DNA from: Jannaschia sp. W003
GTDB taxonomy: Bacteria; Pseudomonadota; Alphaproteobacteria; Rhodobacterales; Rhodobacteraceae
Assembly: GCF_025144335.1 (NCBI RefSeq)
Contig: NZ_CP083539.1
Span: forward strand, 1,241,501 to 1,305,500
Direction of reading: 5' to 3'
Length of the DNA stretch: 64,000 nt
Position 1 is the stretch's first letter; each line of letters starts with the position of its first letter. Of the stretch, positions 44,479 to 53,174 are shown piece by piece. The translations under genes and the position numbers were made by a program. Below the pieces are notes generated by a model. That model was not told the origin of the DNA and made no database searches. It worked only from the letters and a program-made list of their open reading frames with translations.

Positions 44479-45173
44479 GCGCCGAGGTGCCGGCGCAGCG
44501 TGCGCTCGAGGCAGCCGGCGAGGAACTGCAGGAGGTCGGTGCCCTGTCCTGCGCGGAACTGGTGCGGGTCCTCGCCGCCCAGCGCCAGCATGGCGGCGGC
44601 GCGCCCCGGTCCGAGGTCGAGCTGCAGCAGCGCCTCGGAGCGCAGGTCGGCGGCCCGGTCCCCGAACACCGCGTCGCCCGCGGGCGCGCACTGGCGCAAG
44701 GTCACGGGGCGCGGCGGGGCCACCCGGCCGCCCGCGACGTAGGCCTCCACGGCGCCGATCGCGACCGGCACCACGGCGGGGTGGGGCGCCTCGCCGGGCT
44801 CGGTGCTCTCGAGCACGAGGCGCACGGCGTCCACGCGCAGGATCTCGGACAACTCGCCGGCGAGGAAGTCGAGCAGCGCGGGGAACGTGGCGCAGTCGAG
44901 GATCCGCAGCACCGAGCGGTGGATCTGGTTGGTGCCCGCGAGGTTCTCGTAGGCGGCGGCGATCACCGAGCGGTGGGTGTCCTCGAGCCGGTCGAGCCGG
45001 GCCTCCAGCCGCTCCATGGCGATGCCGCGCAGGTCCACGATGTTCTTGCCCATCTGCCGCTCGTTGGCGGCGATCAGGGCGCGCATCACGTCGCGGTCCT
45101 CGAGGATCATGTCGGGATCGACGAGCACGCGGCCGCGCCAGTCCCCGTCCGCCGGAGCGGATACTGCCTTCAT
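44475..45173 (-). CDS. DUF484 family protein
   Basis: A 232-residue protein of the DUF484 family, a GAF-like domain group commonly encoded next to xerC. The core RDVMRALIAANERQM and the helical RLEARLDRLEDTHRSVI segment precede the GAF-like part (ILRVDAVRLVLES to LGGEDPHQF). The function is unknown, though the conserved link with XerC suggests a role in chromosome resolution or its timing. The start has GAGAGAGGCAG upstream. It is followed 147 bases further up by fsa. Confidence 0.88.
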   Translation of the reverse strand: MKAVSAPADGDWRGRVLVDPDMILEDRDVMRALIAANERQMGKNIVDLRGIAMERLEARLDRLEDTHRSVIAAAYENLAGTNQIHRSVLRILDCATFPALLDFLAGELSEILRVDAVRLVLESTEPGEAPHPAVVPVAIGAVEAYVAGGRVAPPRPVTLRQCAPAGDAVFGDRAADLRSEALLQLDLGPGRAAAMLALGGEDPHQFRAGQGTDLLQFLAGCLERTLRRHLGA

Positions 45174-45286
45174 CTGCCTCTCTCCGGTCTCGTGCCGATT
45201 GGGGGGGAGGCTAGCATGGCGGAATGGGCCGGGATACCGGGCGCGGGACGCGGGCCGGCCCGGGTGGCATCGCGGCATCGGTGCCG

Positions 45287-45310
45287 GGCCCCCGCGTCGC
45301 CGCGGGGGCC
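45287..45310 (-). terminator. Strong hairpin downstream of fsa
   Basis: A perfect 10-base stem, GGCCCCCGCG paired with CGCGGGGGCC around the loop TCGC, located 10 bases past the fsa stop. No uridine tract follows, so it may work as a processing or stability element in a fsa-DUF484-xerC transcript or as a factor-dependent terminator. Confidence 0.55.
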
Positions 45311-45319
45311 TTCGGGGCG

Positions 45320-45973
45320 TCAGACGATCTTGATGCCGGCCTTCTCGGCGTCCGCGAGGAAGGCCTTCAGCCCTGCGTCCGTGAGCGGGTGCGCGGCCAT
45401 CTTGCGGATCACGTCGGGCGGCGCGGTGGCGACGTCGGCGCCGATGAGGGCCGCCTCCTTCATGTGGTTCGCGGAGCGGATCGAGGCGGCCAGGATCTGC
45501 GTCTCGAAGCCGTAGTTGTCGTAGATCTCGCGGATGTCGCGGATCACGTCCATGCCGTCGAGCACGATGTCGTCGAGGCGTCCGATGAACGGCGAGATGT
45601 AGGTGGCGCCCGCCTTGGCCGCGAGCAGCGCCTGGTTGGGGCTGAAGCACAGGGTGACGTTCACCTTGGTGCCCTCGTCGGTCAGCACCTTGCAGGCGCG
45701 CAGGCCGTCCCAGGTGAGGGGGAGCTTGACGCAGATGTTGGGCGCGATCTTCGCGAGGTGGCGGCCCTCGGCGAGCATGGCGTCGGTCTCGGTGGCGACC
45801 ACCTCGGCCGAGACGGGGCCGTCGACCAGCTCGCAGATCTCCTTCGTGACCTCGAGGATGTCGCGGCCCGACTTGGCGATCAGCGAGGGATTGGTGGTTA
45901 CGCCGTCCACCATGCCGAGGTCGTGCAGCTCGCGGATGGCGTCGATGTCGGCGGTGTCGACGAAGAACTTCAT
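45320..45973 (-). CDS. fsa: Transaldolase-family fructose-6-phosphate aldolase
   Basis: Small class I aldolase of the transaldolase family (TalC/FSA type). The 217-residue protein begins [18 protein letters not shown], has [13 protein letters not shown], the Schiff-base lysine K83 in [10 protein letters not shown], and [17 protein letters not shown]. The size and the C-terminal end ([15 protein letters not shown]) fit the short family and not classical transaldolases of 300 or more residues. Whether it acts as transaldolase or fructose-6-phosphate aldolase cannot be decided. It is divergent from the LysE-family gene. Confidence 0.92.
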   Translation of the reverse strand: MKFFVDTADIDAIRELHDLGMVDGVTTNPSLIAKSGRDILEVTKEICELVDGPVSAEVVATETDAMLAEGRHLAKIAPNICVKLPLTWDGLRACKVLTDEGTKVNVTLCFSPNQALLAAKAGATYISPFIGRLDDIVLDGMDVIRDIREIYDNYGFETQILAASIRSANHMKEAALIGADVATAPPDVIRKMAAHPLTDAGLKAFLADAEKAGIKIV

Positions 45974-46040
45974 GGCGGTCTCCCGGTCCGGTGTGTTCCC
46001 TTGGGCAGATAGCGCCCGCAGCTGACAGGAGCCACCCCGC

Positions 46041-46667
46041 ATGGACCCCACCCTCTGGATCGCCTTCGCCCTCGCCTCCGCGGCGCTCGTCGCCGTGCCC
46101 GGCCCGACCGTGCTCCTGGTGGCTGGCTATGCCCTGAGCCAGGGGCGGCGCGTGGCGGCGGCCTCGGCGCTGGGCGTGGCGCTGGGGGACTTCGCGGCCA
46201 TGAGCGCGTCGCTCGCGGGGCTGGGGGCGCTGGTGATGGCGTCGGCGGCGGCCTTCACGGTGCTGAAATGGCTGGGCGCGGCCTACCTGCTGTGGATGGG
46301 CGTGCGGATGTGGCGCTCGGCGGACGGGGTGGAGGCCGAGGCGCCGGGCGCGGGGCGGCACGTGTCGCCGCGCGCGGTGTTCGGGCACGCCGCCGCCGTC
46401 ACGGCGCTGAACCCCAAGGGCATCGTGTTCTTCGTGGCCTTCGTGCCGCAGTTCGTGGACCCCTCGGCTCCGCTCGCGCGGCAGTTCGCGGTGCTGGTGG
46501 CGACCTTCGTGGGCATCGCGGCGCTCAACGCGCTGCTCTGGGCGCTGCTGGCAGACCGCCTGCGGGCGGGCGTGCGTCGGCCCGGTGCGCTGCGATGGAT
46601 GACGCGCGGGGGCGGCGCGGCGCTCGTGGCGATGGCCGCGGCGACGGCGCTGGCGCGGCGGGCGTAG
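46041..46667 (+). CDS. LysE/RhtB family amino-acid exporter
   Basis: A 208-residue inner-membrane exporter with about six helices. The family motif is in the N-terminal part: [21 protein letters not shown], then [10 protein letters not shown] second conserved region is [18 protein letters not shown]. Members export lysine, homoserine, threonine or related compounds, and the substrate is not predictable here. It starts 67 bases from the divergent fsa and is followed by a copy of repeat family A. Confidence 0.88.
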   Translation: MDPTLWIAFALASAALVAVPGPTVLLVAGYALSQGRRVAAASALGVALGDFAAMSASLAGLGALVMASAAAFTVLKWLGAAYLLWMGVRMWRSADGVEAEAPGAGRHVSPRAVFGHAAAVTALNPKGIVFFVAFVPQFVDPSAPLARQFAVLVATFVGIAALNALLWALLADRLRAGVRRPGALRWMTRGGGAALVAMAAATALARRA

Positions 46668-46684
46668 GTCGGGGGGGGGCACAA

Positions 46685-46735
46685 GCCGGGGGCTCTGCCC
46701 CCGGACCCCCGAGGTATTTTCCGCCAGAGGAAGGT
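46685..46735 (-). repeat. Repeat family A copy 7
   Basis: Hairpin CCGGGGGC-TCT-GCCCCCGG at 46686-46704, then ACCCCCGAGGTATTTT and a CCGCCAGAGGAAGG tail. The first 36 bases are identical to copy 9 at 58275-58310. Confidence 0.8.
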
Positions 46736-46867
46736 AGGAAAACGCCTTCTTAATCAAATCGTGAAACCGTCGCGGCGCAGCACAGGCTGAGGAGCCGATG
46801 GCCGTGCCAGGGGAAGGCGTCCCGTTGTCCGTCCGCGATGCGAACGGCGGATGCGGGATGCCGGACC

Positions 46868-46905
46868 CCTCCTTCTCTGGCCGAAAATGCCTCGGGGGTC
46901 CGCAG
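46868..46905 (+). repeat. Repeat family A copy 8
   Basis: CTCCTTCTCTGGCCGAAAAT leader followed by GCCTCGGGGGTCCGCAGG. The terminal hairpin is truncated, and a family B palindrome follows within nine bases. Confidence 0.6.
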
Positions 46906-46913
46906 GCATCTTG

Positions 46914-46936
46914 GGATCGGTCCAGTGGACCGATCC
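46914..46936. repeat. Repeat family B copy 5
   Basis: GGATCGGTCC-AGT-GGACCGATCC, perfect 10-base arms around a 3-base loop. It is the cleanest member of the family. Confidence 0.8.
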
Positions 46937-47088
46937 GCCTGCGGACGGGCGGAGCCCCGGCATGGGGAACGTGCGGTTTCCATTTCCGGCGACGGCCTGC
47001 ACCTCGCCGCCCGGATCGCCCCACCGGCCCGATCCTTGGCCCGCACGGGGTGCGCCGAGCCCTTCCATTCCCCCGCCGCCGCCTCGAT

Positions 47089-49296
47089 ATGATCCCCATG
47101 CGTTCCGACCCCCGACACTTCGCCCACGGCGAGCCGCTGGCCGTGCTGACCACGCAGCCGCTCGACGGGCCGCTCGACTACCGCGCGCCCGAGGGCGGCG
47201 CGGCCGTGGGCGCCTTCGTGGAGGTGCCCCTCGGCCCCCGCCGCGTGCTCGGCGTGGTCTGGGGCGAGGCCGAGGGCGACTGGCCCGTCGAGAAGCTGCG
47301 CCCCGTGGCCTCCGTGCTCGACGTGCCGCCCATGCGCCCCGGCATGCGCGACTTCCTGGAAAGGGCGGCGGCCTACACCCTCACCCCCCTCGTCTCCATG
47401 CTGCGCCTCGCGATGCGCGCGCCGGGCCTCGGCGAGGCTCCGGGCAAGCGCACGGTGTATGCCCGAGGCTCCGGCGATCCGGGCCGCGCCACGGCGGCGC
47501 GCGCGAAGGTGCTGGCCGTGTTCGAGGCACGTCCCGACGACACCTTCGCCCCCTCGGAGCTGGCCGAGCTGGCGGGCGTCTCGGCGAGCGTGCTCAAGGG
47601 GTTGGCCGCCACCGGCGCGATCCGCGAGATCGACCGCCCCCGCGACGCGCCCTATCCCCCGCTCGACCCCGCGCGCCCCGGCAAGGCGCTGGCCCCCGAT
47701 CAGGGCGAGGCCGCGGACGCCCTGCGCGCTTCCGTGGCGGCGGGGGGCTACGGCACGACGCTGCTGAAGGGCGTGACCGGCTCGGGCAAGACCGAGGTGT
47801 ACCTGGAGGCCGTGGCCGAGGCGCTGGCACAAGGCCGCCAGGCCCTCGTGCTGCTCCCCGAGATCGCGCTGACGTCCGAGTTCCTCACCCGCGTCGAGGC
47901 GCGGTTCGGCGCCGTTCCGGCCGAGTGGCACTCGGGCGTCACCCAAGCCGAGCGCCGGCGTTGCTGGCGGATGGTGGCCGAGGGGCAGGCGCGGCTGGTG
48001 GTGGGCGCGCGCTCGGCGCTCTACCTGCCGTTCCCGGACCTCGCCTTGGTCGTCGTCGACGAAGAGCACGACACCGCCTACAAGCAGGAGGACGGGGTGC
48101 TCTATTCCGCCCGCGACATGGCGGTGTTGCGCGCCTCCTGCGAGGGCGCTCAAGTGGTGCTGGCCTCGGCCACGCCCTCGCTGGAGTCCTGGGCCAACGT
48201 CGAGGCGGGCAAGTACGCGCGGCTCGACCTCACCTCGCGCTTCGGCCCTGCTGCGCTCCCGAAGCTCTCGGCGATCGACATGCGCGCCGAGGACGTGAAG
48301 GGCGGGCGCTGGGTCTCGCCCACCCTGGAGCGCGCGATCCGCGTGCGGCTGTCCTCGGGCGAGCAGTCGCTCGTGTTCCTGAACCGCCGGGGCTACGCGC
48401 CCGTGACCTTGTGCCGGGCCTGCGGCCAGCAGGTGGCCTGCCACCAGTGCGACGCGCGCATGGTCGAGCACCGCTTCCTCAAGCGCCTCATGTGCCACCA
48501 GTGCGGCGAGACCGCGCCGATGCCGAATGCGTGCCCGAGCTGCGGCGTGGAGGGCAAGCTCGCCCCCGTGGGACCGGGGGTGGAGCGCATGGCCGAGGAG
48601 ATCGGCGCCCTCTTCCCCGAGGCGCGGGTGGCGGTGCTGTCGTCCGACCTCTTCGGCTCGGCCCGCAGCCTGAAGGCCGCCGTCGAGGAGATCGCCGCCG
48701 GGGGCGCCGACATCGTGATCGGCACGCAGCTGGTCGCCAAGGGGCACAACTTCCCGCTCCTCACCCTCGTGGGCGTGATCGACGCCGACCTCGGGCTGCA
48801 GGGCGGCGACCTGCGCGCCGCCGAGCGCACGTTCCAGCTGATGCGCCAGGTCTCGGGCCGGGCTGGGCGCGCGGAGCGGCCGGGCGAGGCGCTCCTGCAG
48901 ACGTTCCAGCCCGAGCACCCCGTGATCCGCGCGATCCTCGCCGGCGACGAGGAGGGGTTCTGGGCCGAGGAGGCCGCCGCCCGCCGCGCCGCGGGGGTTC
49001 CTCCCTATGGGCGCATGGCCGGCGTGGTGATCTCGGACCCCGAGGCGGCGGTGGCCTTCGACATCGGCAACCACCTCGCCCGGCGGGCCGGCGCGCTGGA
49101 GGCGATCGGCGCCGAGGTCTGGGGACCCGCGCCCGCGCCCATCGCCCGCATCCGGGGGCGGCACCGGGTGCGCCTGCTGGTGAAGGCGCCCCGGCAGGCG
49201 CCGATCCAGTCCGCGCTGGCGGAATGGGCCGGGCAGGTGGAGCTGCCCCGCACGACCCGGCTGAGCATCGACATCGATCCGCAGAGTTTTTTGTAG
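47089..49296 (+). CDS. priA: Primosomal protein N' (replication restart helicase PriA)
   Basis: Superfamily 2 helicase that reloads the replisome at collapsed forks. The 735-residue protein begins MIPMRSDPRHFAHGEPLAVLTTQP, has the 3'-binding domain, then Walker A GVTGSGKTEVY and the DEEH box LVVVDEEHD. Four zinc-binding CxxC pairs occupy residues about 445-500: CRACG, CHQCD, CHQCGE and CPSCG. GTQLVAKGHNFP and QVSGRAGRAERPGEALLQTF follow. The start could be ATG 47089 or ATG 47098; I keep the first. PriA is often near fsa-DUF484-xerC in this bacterial family, which agrees with the arrangement here. Confidence 0.94.
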   Translation: MIPMRSDPRHFAHGEPLAVLTTQPLDGPLDYRAPEGGAAVGAFVEVPLGPRRVLGVVWGEAEGDWPVEKLRPVASVLDVPPMRPGMRDFLERAAAYTLTPLVSMLRLAMRAPGLGEAPGKRTVYARGSGDPGRATAARAKVLAVFEARPDDTFAPSELAELAGVSASVLKGLAATGAIREIDRPRDAPYPPLDPARPGKALAPDQGEAADALRASVAAGGYGTTLLKGVTGSGKTEVYLEAVAEALAQGRQALVLLPEIALTSEFLTRVEARFGAVPAEWHSGVTQAERRRCWRMVAEGQARLVVGARSALYLPFPDLALVVVDEEHDTAYKQEDGVLYSARDMAVLRASCEGAQVVLASATPSLESWANVEAGKYARLDLTSRFGPAALPKLSAIDMRAEDVKGGRWVSPTLERAIRVRLSSGEQSLVFLNRRGYAPVTLCRACGQQVACHQCDARMVEHRFLKRLMCHQCGETAPMPNACPSCGVEGKLAPVGPGVERMAEEIGALFPEARVAVLSSDLFGSARSLKAAVEEIAAGGADIVIGTQLVAKGHNFPLLTLVGVIDADLGLQGGDLRAAERTFQLMRQVSGRAGRAERPGEALLQTFQPEHPVIRAILAGDEEGFWAEEAAARRAAGVPPYGRMAGVVISDPEAAVAFDIGNHLARRAGALEAIGAEVWGPAPAPIARIRGRHRVRLLVKAPRQAPIQSALAEWAGQVELPRTTRLSIDIDPQSFL

Positions 49297-49389
49297 CGCG
49301 AGGTGGCGCCCGTGCGCCGCAGCGACGCGCCTGTGAACGAGGCGGAATCTCGGGTATGCTCCGTGGGGGAACGGCCCGCACCGGAACGG

Positions 49390-50025
49390 ATGGACGACAT
49401 GGACGGACTTGGACGATCGCGCCGCCGCTTCGTCGGCGGCACCCTCGGCACGCTCGGCGTCTCCGCCTTGGCAAGGCCCGCGCGCGCCGCGGGCCCGACG
49501 CCGCCCGCCACCGAAGGGCCCTTCTATCCGGCCCCTGCCATGCGTGGGGCCGACGTCGACAACGATCTGGTCAGGGTCTTGGGTGCCGTCCGCGAGGCCG
49601 GCGGCGAGGTCTTCGTCCTGCGGGGCCGCGTGCTCGACGGCTCCGGCGCGCCGCTCGCGGGCCGGCGGATCGAGATCTGGCAGTGCGATACCAACGGCAA
49701 GTACCTTCACGCCGGGGACCGCCAGGCGATCGCCTTCGACGCGGCCTTCCAAGGCTTCGGCCACGACGTCACCGGCCCCGACGGCGGCTACGCGTTCCGC
49801 ACCATCAAGCCCGTGACCTACCCCGGCCGCGCGCCGCACATCCACGTCAAGCTGTTCGACGGCGAACGGGAGGTGCTGACCACCCAGTTCTACATCGAGG
49901 GGCATCCCGCCAACGGCCGGGACAGGATCTTCCGCCGCCTGTCGCGCAAAGAGGCGCAGGCCGTCTCGATGTCCTTCGCGGCGACGGATGCGGGAGAGGA
50001 GGCGGTCGTCGACGTCGTGGTCTGA
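49390..50025 (+). CDS. Tat-exported intradiol ring-cleavage dioxygenase-like protein
   Basis: A 211-residue protein of the intradiol dioxygenase family (protocatechuate 3,4-dioxygenase beta-like fold). It has a twin-arginine signal (GRSRRRFVGGTLGTLGVSALARPARA). The four iron ligands of the family are all visible: Y105 in NGKYLHAG, Y144 in PVTYPGRAP, and H150 and H152 in APHIHVKL. Most intradiol enzymes are cytoplasmic, and export by Tat suggests iron loading before translocation and action in the periplasm. The substrate is unknown, and the pcaB and pcaD genes are 10-12 kb away. The start could be 49390 or 49399. It stands alone between priA and hisC. Confidence 0.85.
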   Translation: MDDMDGLGRSRRRFVGGTLGTLGVSALARPARAAGPTPPATEGPFYPAPAMRGADVDNDLVRVLGAVREAGGEVFVLRGRVLDGSGAPLAGRRIEIWQCDTNGKYLHAGDRQAIAFDAAFQGFGHDVTGPDGGYAFRTIKPVTYPGRAPHIHVKLFDGEREVLTTQFYIEGHPANGRDRIFRRLSRKEAQAVSMSFAATDAGEEAVVDVVV

Positions 50026-50167
50026 CAGGCCCGCGCCCGCGGCCCTCCGTCCCGGCGCCCGCAGGTTCCGCCCGCCGCCACAAGCGCCCCGCCGCCCGCC
50101 GTCGTGCCGCGCGCTTCCCTCGCCCCCCGGCCGCCGCTAGAAGGCCCCGGACCACGAGGAGCCGCCC

Positions 50168-51259
50168 ATGCCGTCCGCCCCCCCGCCGCAGCCCGGCATC
50201 CTAGAGATCGCGCTCTATCAGGGGGGCGCGTCCAAGGTCGCGGGCGTGCGGGACGTGCTCAAGCTGTCGTCCAACGAGAACCCCGCCGGCCCGCCGCCCT
50301 CGGCCGTGGAGGCCGCCGCCGGGGCGCTGCGCACGATGCATCTCTACCCGCCCACCGATCATGCGAGCCTCCGCGCGGCCATCGCCGAGGCCCACGGCCT
50401 CGACCCCGAGCGCGTCATCTGCGGCGTCGGCTCGGACGAGGTCATCACGTTCCTCTGCCAAGCCTTCGCGGGCCCCGGCGACGAGGTGCTCCACACCGAG
50501 CACGGCTTCCTGATGTACCCCATCAGCGCCCGCGCCGCCGGCGCCACCCCCGTGGCCGCGCCCGAGCGGGCGCGCCGCGCCGACGTGGACGCCCTGCTGG
50601 ACGCCTGCACCGAGCGCACCCGCCTCGTGTTCCTCGCCAACCCCAACAACCCGACGGGGACGATGCTGGGCGGGCAGGACGTGGTGCGGCTGGCGGACGG
50701 GCTGCCCGAAGGGTGCCTGCTGGTGCTTGACGGGGCCTATGCGGAGTACGTCGAGGACTTCGACGGCGGGCTGAAGCTGGCCGAGACGCGCGAGAACGTC
50801 GTCGTCACGCGGACCTTCTCCAAGATCTACGGGCTGGGCGGCATGCGGGTCGGCTGGGGCTACGGGCCGCGTGCGGTGATCGACGTGCTCAACCGCGTGC
50901 GGGGGCCGTTCAACCTGTCGACCCCCGCGCTCGCCGCCGCCGAGGCCGCCGTGCGGGACGAGGCCTTCCTGCGCCGCACCCGCGCCGACAACGCGGCGAA
51001 CCGCACAGCCCTGCAGGCCGGGCTGGACGCGCTGGGGATCGCCTTTGATCCCTCGGAGGCGAACTTCGTGCTGGCCCGGCTGGAGAGCGCCGAGGCCGCC
51101 GAGGCCGCCGATAGCTTCCTCCAGTCCCGCGGCGTGATCGTGCGCCGCGTGGCCGCCTACGGGCTGCCGGAAGGCTTGCGGATCACCGTGGGGGATGCCG
51201 AGGGCGTGGCGCGCGTCCTCGACGCGCTCGCGGCCTTCCGCGCGGAGCGGGCGGCGTGA
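50168..51259 (+). CDS. hisC: Histidinol-phosphate aminotransferase
   Basis: Class I/II PLP aminotransferase that forms histidinol phosphate, and in many bacteria also serves tyrosine and phenylalanine synthesis. The 363-residue protein has the N-terminal KLSSNENP, the substrate region NPNNPTGT, and the PLP lysine K219 in [20 protein letters not shown]. Its coupling to a prephenate dehydrogenase gene (GTGA overlap) points to a dual role in aromatic amino-acid transamination. The start follows GAGGAG by seven bases. Confidence 0.92.
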   Translation: MPSAPPPQPGILEIALYQGGASKVAGVRDVLKLSSNENPAGPPPSAVEAAAGALRTMHLYPPTDHASLRAAIAEAHGLDPERVICGVGSDEVITFLCQAFAGPGDEVLHTEHGFLMYPISARAAGATPVAAPERARRADVDALLDACTERTRLVFLANPNNPTGTMLGGQDVVRLADGLPEGCLLVLDGAYAEYVEDFDGGLKLAETRENVVVTRTFSKIYGLGGMRVGWGYGPRAVIDVLNRVRGPFNLSTPALAAAEAAVRDEAFLRRTRADNAANRTALQAGLDALGIAFDPSEANFVLARLESAEAAEAADSFLQSRGVIVRRVAAYGLPEGLRITVGDAEGVARVLDALAAFRAERAA

Positions 51260-52179
51260 TCTACCGCCGCGTCGCCCTCATCGGCCTCGGGCTGATCGCC
51301 GGCTCCATGGGCCTTCGGATGCGTGAGAGCGGGCTCGCCGGCGAGGTCGTGGGCCATGCCCGCTCGGCGGCCACCCGCGAGACCGCCCTTCGACGCGGGC
51401 TGGTGCACCGGGTCTGCGACACGGCCGCCGAGGCGGTGCAGGGCGCCGACCTCGTCGTCCTCTGCGTGCCGGTGGGCGCGATGGGGGCCGTGGCCGAGGC
51501 GATCGCGCCGCATCTGGAGCCAGGCGCGACGGTCAGCGATGTCGGGAGCGTGAAGCGCGACGTGATAGCCGCCGTGGCGCCGCACGTGCCGGACGGCGTC
51601 CATTTCGTGCCGGCCCACCCCATCGCGGGCACCGAGCATTCCGGCCCCGAGGCGGGCTTCGCGGAGCTGTTCGAGAACCGCTGGTGCCTGCTGACCCCGC
51701 CCGAGGGCACCGACCCGGAGGCCGCCGAGCGCCTCGCGCGGCTCTGGCGGGCGATGGGATCGAACGTCGAGGAGATGGACCCCGAGCACCACGACCTCGT
51801 GCTCGCGGTCACCTCGCACGCGCCGCACCTGATCGCCTACACGATGGTGGGCGTGGCCGACGACCTCAGGCGGGTCACGGACTCGGAGGTCATCAAGTAC
51901 TCGGCGGCGGGCTTCCGGGACTTCACCCGGATCGCCGCCTCGGACCCGGTGATGTGGCGCGACGTGTTCCTCAACAACAAGGACGCGACGCTCGAGATCC
52001 TGGGCCGCTTCACCGAGGAGCTGTTCGCGTTGCAGCGGGCGATCCGCACGGGAGACGGGGCGATGCTGGAAGACTACTTCACGCGCACGCGGGCGATCCG
52101 CCGCGGCATCATCGAGGCCGGCCAGGACGTGGCCGACCCGGACTTCGGGCGCGCCGCGCGCCGGGGGGTGGCGGAATGA
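51256..52179 (+). CDS. tyrC: Prephenate/arogenate dehydrogenase
   Basis: NAD(P)-dependent dehydrogenase of tyrosine biosynthesis. The 307-residue protein starts with GTG, overlapping the hisC stop. The cofactor motif is [13 protein letters not shown], followed by the active-site [11 protein letters not shown] with its conserved His in [10 protein letters not shown], and by [13 protein letters not shown]. Whether the enzyme prefers prephenate or arogenate cannot be told. Its stop overlaps the ATG of the extensin-like gene, which may simply be read through from the same transcript. Confidence 0.9.
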   Translation: MIYRRVALIGLGLIAGSMGLRMRESGLAGEVVGHARSAATRETALRRGLVHRVCDTAAEAVQGADLVVLCVPVGAMGAVAEAIAPHLEPGATVSDVGSVKRDVIAAVAPHVPDGVHFVPAHPIAGTEHSGPEAGFAELFENRWCLLTPPEGTDPEAAERLARLWRAMGSNVEEMDPEHHDLVLAVTSHAPHLIAYTMVGVADDLRRVTDSEVIKYSAAGFRDFTRIAASDPVMWRDVFLNNKDATLEILGRFTEELFALQRAIRTGDGAMLEDYFTRTRAIRRGIIEAGQDVADPDFGRAARRGVAE

Positions 52180-53171
52180 GGGGGCTGGCGCTCGCGCTCA
52201 TGGCCTTGGCCTGGCCCGCCGCGGCGCAGGAGCTGGGCGACGCCGACCTGCGGCCCGTGGCCCGGCCCGCCCCCTACCAGCTCGCCGCCGCCGTGCCGGC
52301 GCCGGGCGCGGTGGAGGGCTTGATCCTGGACGAGGTGGTCTCGTCGCGGGGCGGGGCCTCGGCGCCGATCGACGCGCGCGACGGCCGGCCCCGGGCGCGG
52401 CCCGCCCCGGCGGTCGAGGTGATGACGCGCACGCCCAGGGCTCCCGCGACCGTCGCCGCCGTGCCCCGCTCGCCGCGCCCGGTGGCGCGCCTGGGGGAGG
52501 CGCGGCGCACGGAGCGCCGCGCCGCGTTCCTGCGCACCGCCGCGAAGCCGGTGGTGGCCGTGGACGGCACGCTTCTGCGCTCGGGCCGCCCCGGCACGCG
52601 CCCCGCGGTGACGCTGGCCGCGGCGCGCGGGGTGCAGGCGGAGCAGCGCGGCGGGGGCCTGTGCGGCCGCGCCTCGATCGCGGGCCGGCGCATCCCGCCC
52701 GTCGCGGGACGCGGTGCCTGCGGCATTCCCGACGCGGTCCGCGTGAGCCGCGTGGCGGGGGTGACGCTCTCGCGGCCCCTGCGCATGGACTGCGGCACCG
52801 CGCAGGCGCTCGACGACTGGGTGCGCGGCGGCGTGATCCCCGCCGTGGGCACCCATGGCGGCGGGCCGGTGCAGCTCGAGGTCATGGCGGGCTACGCCTG
52901 CCGCACCCGCAACTCGCAGGCGGGCGCGAAGATCTCCGAGCACGGCAAGGGGCGCGCGGTGGACGTGGGCGGCATCCGCCTCGCCAACGGGCGCACGATC
53001 AGCGTGCTGGGCGACTGGGGCAAGGGCACCGGCGGGCGCATCCTTCGCGCGGTGCACGCCGCCGCCTGCGGCACCTTCGGCACGGTGCTGGGGCCGGAGT
53101 CGGACCGCTTCCACCGCGACCACTTCCACCTCGACACGGCGCGGTACCGGTCGGGCAGCTACTGCCGTTAG
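52176..53171 (+). CDS. Secreted extensin-like C-terminal domain protein (metallopeptidase-like motifs)
   Basis: A 331-residue exported protein with a signal peptide ([19 protein letters not shown]). Residues about 20-150 are Pro/Ala/Arg-rich and disordered. The C-terminal part, about 160-331, matches the extensin-like domain (Pfam Extensin-like_C) with conserved cysteines. Its H256 and D263 (SEHGKGRAVDV) and H316/H318 (HRDHFHLD) sit like the SxHxxxxAxD...HxH metal ligands of M15/LAS D,D-peptidases. This suggests a zinc peptidoglycan-type peptidase, but it is inference from motif. Translation is coupled to tyrC. The stop is three bases from the convergent GH42 stop. Confidence 0.82.
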   Translation: MRGLALALMALAWPAAAQELGDADLRPVARPAPYQLAAAVPAPGAVEGLILDEVVSSRGGASAPIDARDGRPRARPAPAVEVMTRTPRAPATVAAVPRSPRPVARLGEARRTERRAAFLRTAAKPVVAVDGTLLRSGRPGTRPAVTLAAARGVQAEQRGGGLCGRASIAGRRIPPVAGRGACGIPDAVRVSRVAGVTLSRPLRMDCGTAQALDDWVRGGVIPAVGTHGGGPVQLEVMAGYACRTRNSQAGAKISEHGKGRAVDVGGIRLANGRTISVLGDWGKGTGGRILRAVHAAACGTFGTVLGPESDRFHRDHFHLDTARYRSGSYCR

Positions 53172-53174
53172 GCG

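Larger units (their letters stand above)
46668..47088. other. 421-base spacer with repeats before priA
   Basis: Contains family A copies at 46685-46735 and 46868-46905 in opposite orientations and one family B palindrome at 46914-46936. An open frame from 46798 is in phase with priA and has GAGGAG upstream, but it translates the repeats and is not credible. The priA promoter probably lies between 46940 and 47088. Confidence 0.65.

Noticed and set aside
46798..47088. Extension of priA to an upstream ATG at 46798 with GAGGAG before it
   Set aside because: The extra 97 residues would translate a family A repeat and a family B palindrome and have no counterpart in PriA N-termini.
46750..49905. 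A 1051-codon minus-strand frame opposite priA
   Set aside because: The composition is His/Arg/Ala-rich with no domain, and priA on the other strand is unmistakable.
46851..50204. A 1117-codon plus-strand frame overlapping priA and the dioxygenase
   Set aside because: It is in another frame than both real genes and consists of Arg/Gly-rich filler typical of shifted frames in GC-rich DNA.
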